In this document: in pieces, positions 6,527 through 10,062 of the stretch | Numbering within the stretch: the first letter of the stretch is position 1 | Layout of the letters: every line of letters starts with the position of its first letter | Assembly: GCA_027859055.1 (NCBI GenBank) | Contig: JAQIBO010000438.1 | Span: 1-10,062, forward strand | Direction: 5' to 3' | Length of the DNA: 10,062 bases | From: Spirochaeta sp. | Lineage (GTDB): Bacteria > Spirochaetota > Spirochaetia > DSM-27196 > Alkalispirochaetaceae | Translations under genes and position numbers: made by a program | Notes under the pieces: generated by a model | Database searches by the model: none | What the model was told of the DNA's origin: nothing | Seen by the model: the letters and a program-made list of their open reading frames with translations, nothing else

Positions 6527-7728
6527 ACCGGTCGGCCCGCCTCCTCGCCCTCCTCTGCTACGCGCGGACGCAACACGGCAAGCGTCTCGATGTGGGCGGT
6601 CTGCGGGAAAAAATCGATCACCGTCAGCGACTCGACCACGTACCCCTCGCTCAGCGCGGCTATGTCCCGGGAAAGCGCAGCGGAATCACAGCTGAGATAG
6701 ACGATATCCGGCGCAGCGGTGCCTGCGGAACGCTCCGCCGCAGCGAGAAGCCAGCGCCGCACTGTTTTGTTCAACCCGCCCCGTGGCGGATCCAGAAGCA
6801 CGGTAGTCCGGCTGTCCGCGGTGAGCCCGGAGACCGCACCCTCCGCCGTTCGGGGAATCACCCGTACCGCCGCCGTCGGCGCAACCGCCGCGATGTTTTC
6901 TGTGATATACGCGGTATTTCGCCGATCCGGTTCGACGCACACTACCCTTCGTACGGGGGCATCGCGATACGTCGCGACAAGAACGGGCAACAACCCGGCG
7001 CCGGCGTACAGATCGATCAGGACATCCGTGTGTACGGTGGCCGCCATTAACCGCCCAAGCTCCGGAAGAAGCGCCCGGTTTGACTGGGAAAAACCGGCGG
7101 TGGCACAGGTAAACGGCACATCGGCAAACATGATCCGGGACCGACGGTCGCGGTCACTCCGGTATACCGCCTCTCCCCCGTCCACAAGCGTGGCACCGTC
7201 GGCGATCCGCGGCACCGTTCCGTCTGCGGCAGCGGCAAGAAGCGCGTTGATTCCATCCGTTGCCACCGGACAGTGACGAATCGCCACCACCTCTTTGCTG
7301 TTTCGTGCGTAAAACCCGCTGCCGTCGGGACCGCGGTGAAGGCGGACGCGGCTTCGATACCCGTAGGGCGCACCGCTGACTGCGGTAACGGCCGTTTCAT
7401 CCACGGTCAAACCCCCGATACGCTGCAGATTTTCCACCAGGATCCGGCGTTTCCACGCAATCTGCCCGTCGTACGCCAGGTATTGCCAGTCGCATCCGCC
7501 GCAGCGATCAAAAACGGGGCATTGCGGCGTCTCCCGCAGTGGAGACGGAGCGACGATTCGCTTCACGGTGCCCGTCCTACGACCTCCGCGCGGCGGCTGC
7601 AACGCTACCTCCACCGTTTCCTCCGGCAGGGCTCCCGGGACAAAGGCGACGCCCTCGTCGGTGCGTGCAAGCGCGTCACCACCGGTGACCAGTTTCTCAA
7701 TCTTCAGCGTAACGTGTGTGTCAGGTAT
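6523..7728 (-). CDS. RNA (uracil-5-)-methyltransferase, RumA/RlmD-type, with non-canonical start codon
   Basis: This SAM-dependent enzyme methylates C5 of a uridine in rRNA or tRNA. With a start at 7728 the protein has 401 residues. A TRAM RNA-binding domain (about 7-50: LKIEKLVTGGDALARTDEGV, then AFVPG) comes first. Four cysteines spaced as in RlmD (Cys70, Cys76, Cys79, Cys153; CPVFDRCGGC and RHCPV) should hold a [4Fe-4S] cluster. The methyltransferase domain has FSQ (213-215), DLYAGAG (239-245), LDPPRGG (312-318), the catalytic Cys347 (YLSCDSAALSRD) and Glu381 (PQTAHIE). The exact target cannot be told from sequence (U1939, U747 or tRNA U54). The reading frame is open from 7743 but contains no ATG, GTG or TTG until a GTG at 7614, which lies inside the TRAM domain. 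I chose the ATA at 7728 because GGGAG lies seven bases before it. It is coupled downstream to the propeller gene. Confidence 0.85.
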   Translation of the reverse strand: MPDTHVTLKIEKLVTGGDALARTDEGVAFVPGALPEETVEVALQPPRGGRRTGTVKRIVAPSPLRETPQCPVFDRCGGCDWQYLAYDGQIAWKRRILVENLQRIGGLTVDETAVTAVSGAPYGYRSRVRLHRGPDGSGFYARNSKEVVAIRHCPVATDGINALLAAAADGTVPRIADGATLVDGGEAVYRSDRDRRSRIMFADVPFTCATAGFSQSNRALLPELGRLMAATVHTDVLIDLYAGAGLLPVLVATYRDAPVRRVVCVEPDRRNTAYITENIAAVAPTAAVRVIPRTAEGAVSGLTADSRTTVLLDPPRGGLNKTVRRWLLAAAERSAGTAAPDIVYLSCDSAALSRDIAALSEGYVVESLTVIDFFPQTAHIETLAVLRPRVAEEGEEAGRPV

Positions 7729-7768
7729 GATCTTTCTCCCGGATCAGCGCTTTCAATTTGTGGTTCAT
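7721..7768 (-). other. Possible 15-codon leader ORF overlapping the methyltransferase start
   Basis: An ATG at 7768 opens a 15-codon frame (MNHKLKALIREKDHT) that ends in TGA at 7723-7721, in a different frame from the methyltransferase. Its last codons cover the proposed ATA start, so ribosomes ending here could restart (coupling). Alternatively, a +1 slip at ACC-TGA-C would carry them into the methyltransferase frame. Its own Shine-Dalgarno sequence is poor. It may be chance. Confidence 0.2.
7736..7740 (-). promoter_or_regulatory. Shine-Dalgarno sequence supporting the AUA start of the methyltransferase
   Basis: GGGAG on the minus strand is separated by seven bases from the ATA at 7728-7726, an ideal spacing. 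The other rare-start candidates fit less well: ATC at 7731 is four bases away, and CTG at 7707 is nearly thirty. Confidence 0.4.
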
Positions 7769-7773
7769 CGGGA

Positions 7774-7807
7774 TATACTCTTGAACCCGGAGCCATTGAT
7801 CAGGGGA
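7774..7807 (+). promoter_or_regulatory. Candidate -10 box and Shine-Dalgarno sequence of rex
   Basis: TATACT (7774-7779) matches the -10 consensus in five of six positions. A start near 7786 would give a leader of about 29 nt that carries AGGGGA (7802-7807), seven bases before the rex ATG. The -35 position (TTTCAA at 7751-7756) is poor, so an activator or another sigma factor may be involved. I found no Rex-type operator (TTGTG and CACAA arms) in this region. Confidence 0.35.
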
Positions 7808-7814
7808 ATCGTAT

Positions 7815-8498
7815 ATGAAGCCTATAAAGCTCGCAAGTCTGCCGACAATCAAACGCTTGCCCTCGTATCTTCACGTGGTGGAAGCCGCCGCAAAAGAAGG
7901 CCGCGCCTTCATCTCCGGCACCGTCATCGCGGAAGAACTTGAACTGGAGCCGATCCAGGTACGCAAAGATCTCGCGATAACCGGAATAATCGGAAAGCCG
8001 CGTATCGGATTTCCCGTCGGGGAACTGATCGAGGCGATTAACGCGTTTTTACACTGGAACCAGGTGCATAACGCGATTATCGTCGGCGCCGGCCATCTCG
8101 GATCGGCACTGATGGGATACGCTGAGTTTCCGCGCCACGGCCTGCATATTATCGCGGCGTTTGACGCAAACCCGGAAAAGATCGGCCGGACGATCAACGA
8201 CGTTCCGATCTACGGCATCGATGAACTCACCAATCAGATCCGCGGGACCGTCGTGGATCTGGCGGTGCTGACCGTACCGTCGGCATACGCTCAGGAGACG
8301 ACAGACCTTCTGGTCGGATGCGGTATCAAAGCGATCTGGAACTTCACCAACGTAAAAATAAAGGCTCCCGAGGATGTGGTGGTCCAGAAAGAGGACCTTT
8401 CCTCAGGATATGCGGTACTGTCGGTCAAAATGCGCGTCCTGAGTGACCCCCATTTTGCGGCGCTGCAACACCACACCGCGACTACGGGGACGCGGTAA
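7815..8498 (+). CDS. rex: Redox-sensing transcriptional repressor Rex
   Basis: The product has 227 residues with a typical Rex layout. The N-terminal winged helix (about 5-78) includes LPTIKRLPSYLHVVEAA and LEPIQVRKDLAITG, the recognition-helix region, followed by GKPRIGFPVGELI. A Rossmann domain begins at 87 with IIVGAGHLGSAL; its G91-x-G93-x-x-G96 binds NAD(H). The second strand ends in AAFDANPEKIG, where Asp117 would favour NAD(H) over NADP(H). WNFTNV (175-180) and the C-terminal DLSSGYAVLSVKM helix, which swaps between subunits, follow. Rex represses anaerobic or respiratory genes when the NADH to NAD+ ratio is low and leaves DNA when NADH rises. It has a short extra tail (HHTATTGTR). The start has a good AGGGGA ribosome binding site. 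It lies divergent to the methyltransferase gene and 39 nt ahead of rlmK. Confidence 0.95.
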   Translation: MKPIKLASLPTIKRLPSYLHVVEAAAKEGRAFISGTVIAEELELEPIQVRKDLAITGIIGKPRIGFPVGELIEAINAFLHWNQVHNAIIVGAGHLGSALMGYAEFPRHGLHIIAAFDANPEKIGRTINDVPIYGIDELTNQIRGTVVDLAVLTVPSAYAQETTDLLVGCGIKAIWNFTNVKIKAPEDVVVQKEDLSSGYAVLSVKMRVLSDPHFAALQHHTATTGTR

Positions 8499-8537
8499 TC
8501 GGCGGCGGCATCTGCCGACGATTCGCACTGACGTGAC

Positions 8538-9539
8538 ATGACAGACCCCGCCAAGACGGAAGAACAGCGCACCTTTTTTGCCAACCGCCTGAAAAAACGG
8601 TTCAAGCACCTCTGGAAATACGCCAAACGGGTAGAGACAAACGCCTTTCGCGTGTACCACCGGGATATTCCGGAAATTCCCTTTGCCGTCGACTGGTACG
8701 ACGGTCACCTGCACATCGCCGAATACGCCCGGCCCCACGAGCGAACCGATGAGGAACACGACGCGTGGCTTGAGACGATGGTGGATACCGCCGCCCGAAC
8801 GCTGACGGTGCCGCGGGGGCGCGTATTTTTCAAGCGCCGCGAACGCCAGCGCGGGTCATCCCAGTACGAGCCGCTGGAACGGCGCAACTACACGATTACC
8901 GTTGAAGAGCACGGGCTGCTCTTTCAGGTGAACCTCTCCGATTACATCGACACCGGCCTCTTTCTCGACCACCGCGAACTGCGCCTCTATGTGGCCAAAG
9001 GCGTCACGCAGCATCGGGTTCTGAACCTCTTCGCCTATACCGGCAGTTTCACCGTCTACGCCGCTGCCGCAGGCGCCTCATCCACCGTCACGGTAGACCT
9101 TTCCAACACCTATCTCACCTGGGCGCGAAAGAACATGCAGCTCAATGCGCTGGACGCTCCCAACCACGAGTTTCGCCGCGGTGACGTGCTGGAGGAGATT
9201 GAAACGCTGCGTCGTGAGGGCCGGAAGTTTGATACGATCGTTCTGGACCCGCCGAGTTTTTCCAACTCCAAGAATATGCGCGATACCTTTGACGTCCAGC
9301 GTGACCACGTCGGACTGATCAACGCGTGTATCGAGCTGCTGGATCCGGCGGCCCGCGGCGGCCAGCCCGGGCGAGTGATCTTTTCCACCAATAAACGGCG
9401 CTTCCAGTTTCACCGGCAGGAGCTGAACGCCGGTGAAACCCGGAAACTGACCAAACTGACGATGCCCGACGACTTCGCGGGCACCAACATCCACCAGGTG
9501 TGGAGTATCGTCGCCCCTACCAGACGATCCCGAGGTTAA
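8538..9539 (+). CDS. rlmK: 23S rRNA (guanine-N7)-methyltransferase RlmK, stand-alone
   Basis: The 333-residue protein matches the C-terminal half of the fused enterobacterial RlmKL, which makes m7G2069 in 23S rRNA; here the RlmL half is absent. The N-terminal helical/PUA-like part has FFANRLKKRFKHLWKYAKR (13-31) and a substrate-contacting RERQRGSSQYEPL (101-113). VNLSDYIDTGLFLDHRELR (131-149) leads into the SAM fold: NLFAYTGSFTVYAAAAGA (163-180), VDLSNTYLTWARKNM (186-200) and LDPPSFSNSK (236-245), followed by DVQRDH and VIFSTNKRRFQF. All key motifs of the family are intact. The ribosome binding site is weak. It starts 39 nt after rex and may share its transcript. A modest hairpin (TCGGC and GCCGA arms around 8499-8518) between them lacks a T run. 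The 3' end overlaps the convergent barrel gene by 23 nt. Confidence 0.9.
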   Translation: MTDPAKTEEQRTFFANRLKKRFKHLWKYAKRVETNAFRVYHRDIPEIPFAVDWYDGHLHIAEYARPHERTDEEHDAWLETMVDTAARTLTVPRGRVFFKRRERQRGSSQYEPLERRNYTITVEEHGLLFQVNLSDYIDTGLFLDHRELRLYVAKGVTQHRVLNLFAYTGSFTVYAAAAGASSTVTVDLSNTYLTWARKNMQLNALDAPNHEFRRGDVLEEIETLRREGRKFDTIVLDPPSFSNSKNMRDTFDVQRDHVGLINACIELLDPAARGGQPGRVIFSTNKRRFQFHRQELNAGETRKLTKLTMPDDFAGTNIHQVWSIVAPTRRSRG

Positions 9540-9942
9540 CCCCGAGCATCGCGGTGGGCCCATCCGTATCAAAGTAGTACATCAGCGGCACATCCAGCTT
9601 CACCGGCCCGAGGTTCAGGCCAACGCCGGCGGTCAGCCGCGGGCGGATGAATTGCGGGTTGCTTGTGGTGCTAACCCCGAGGTCAACGGAACCAGGAGTC
9701 ACCGAGAGCTCCTGAGCTATTTTTGAATCAGCAGCCACGAAGTCGATCTCTGATTCGGCACCAAAAGCGACTTCCGAACTTCCGAGGGCAAGGTCCACAC
9801 CAGCGCCGATATTGAAATCCAGGAGGTAGAGGAGCCGGATACCGGTGGACGCCTCCAGGGGTATCGACCACGAACTGGACGTTACCGTGGCGCTAATCGT
9901 CGGCGACACCGTCAACGATCCGATCGGACTGGCGCCGGTATA
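9517..9942 (-). pseudogene. C-terminal fragment of an outer-membrane beta-barrel protein
   Basis: The frame is open for 141 residues (from 9942; in-frame stop at 9945-9943) and ends in the barrel-type strand AMLGVNLGIVW, with a terminal aromatic residue and alternating hydrophobic positions. Earlier strands show the same alternation: SLTVSPTISATVTSSSW, STGIRLLYLLDFNIGAGVDL, PRLTAGVGLNLG and VKLDVPLMYYF. No cysteine, signal peptide or canonical ATG start is present; the only usual start is a TTG at 9915. A barrel needs an export signal, so the N-terminal part must be missing. The loss coincides with the left edge of a probable insertion sequence near 9949. The in-frame stop lies just inside the host side of that edge, so the junction may be off by a few bases or the gene may have decayed further. 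The family is unknown to me. Confidence 0.65.
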
Positions 9943-9943
9943 T

Positions 9944-9949
9944 TATAAT
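9944..9949 (+). promoter_or_regulatory. Consensus -10 hexamer at the insertion junction
   Basis: TATAAT (9944-9949) is a perfect -10 facing into the insertion sequence. On the minus strand a second TATAAT (9947-9942) faces the barrel fragment. Neither has a convincing -35 at 16-18 nt. It may simply be an AT-rich target site. Confidence 0.2.
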
Positions 9950-10062
9950 GAGCCCAGCGATTCAGACAGGAATGACCGGCGGTTTAGGAAACGTCTCGCC
10001 CTCATGAACGAAGAGAGGTTATGGTTGAATCATGAGGAAAAGTTACGACACGGCATTCAAAG
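9949..10062 (+). mobile_element. Left end of a probable IS3-family insertion sequence (cut by window edge)
   Basis: The segment begins with TG (TGAGCCCAGCGATTCAGAC), as is usual for IS3-family termini, and carries an untranslated stretch of about 80 nt before a transposase-like start. The barrel gene on its left side loses its N-terminal part at this point. The right terminal repeat and target duplication lie outside the window, so the exact edge is not proven. Confidence 0.5.
10032..10062 (+). CDS. Start of IS3-family transposase OrfA (partial)
   Basis: Ten codons, MRKSYDTAFK, are visible before the window ends. This is the characteristic opening of IS3-family OrfA proteins, which continue into a helix-turn-helix (typically KAKVALEAIKG next). 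OrfA binds the element's ends and, by a programmed frameshift, is fused to the OrfB integrase. GAGAGG lies 13 nt upstream. Another frame from an ATG at 10004 is also open to the edge but has no family resemblance. The call rests on a short match. Confidence 0.6.
   Translation, partial: MRKSYDTAFK

Noticed and set aside
7743..7814. Rex operator for autoregulation (TTGTGG at 7758-7763 looks like a half site)
   Set aside because: The expected CACAA arm eight bases downstream is absent; the sequence there is GGATA.
8499..8518. Intrinsic terminator between rex and rlmK (TCGGC and GCCGA arms)
   Set aside because: The stem is short, the loop is long and no T run follows.
10004..10062. Alternative frame from the ATG at 10004 (MNEERLWLNHEEK) as the insertion-sequence gene
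   Set aside because: It has no likeness to transposases, whereas MRKSYDTAFK in the neighbouring frame is a typical OrfA start.

Overview
The window is GC-rich and densely coded. It holds eleven substantial coding regions, no RNA genes and no CRISPR array. The end of a beta-barrel protein at 9517-9942 and a secreted protein with a signal peptide point to a diderm (Gram-negative type) bacterium. The Rex repressor, Hsp33 and a [4Fe-4S]-type RNA methyltransferase suit an organism that meets changing oxygen or redox conditions. The mix of families resembles free-living Spirochaetaceae-like bacteria, but that placement is an impression from protein sequences and was not tested.

Left part (1-1071, minus strand): the start of an imuB-like inactive Y-family polymerase, cut by the window edge, is preceded by and overlaps a RecA-like imuA-type gene. 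Together these are two parts of an SOS mutagenesis cassette. Their putative promoter places the transcription start at or very near the ATG and contains a 10-bp palindrome.

Second block (1164-3118, plus strand): four tightly packed genes form a likely operon: a DUF1820-family protein, a MarR-type regulator, a small acidic protein of unknown function and a short-chain dehydrogenase/reductase (SDR). Their junctions are an 8-nt overlap, an 11-nt gap and a 1-nt overlap. A NUDIX hydrolase (minus strand) converges on the SDR gene, and hslO (Hsp33) runs divergently from the NUDIX gene.

Third block (4661-7728, minus strand): a RumA/RlmD-type RNA uracil-5-methyltransferase is coupled by an ATGA overlap to a gene for an exported beta-propeller protein with a helical C-terminal domain. 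The methyltransferase is the most unusual item. Its conserved TRAM domain extends well upstream of any in-frame ATG, GTG or TTG, so it must use a rare start codon (AUA with a well-placed Shine-Dalgarno sequence fits best), be frameshifted, or carry a mutated start.

Right part (7815-10062): rex and a stand-alone rlmK (23S rRNA m7G methyltransferase) lie on the plus strand. They are followed by the C-terminal part of an outer-membrane beta-barrel gene on the minus strand. The N-terminal part of that gene is missing and is replaced by what looks like the left end of an IS3-family insertion sequence, whose orfA begins just before the window ends.

All three convergent gene pairs overlap at their 3' ends by 21-28 nt, and I saw no convincing intrinsic terminator. 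The longest stretch without a gene is 124 nt (3649-3772).
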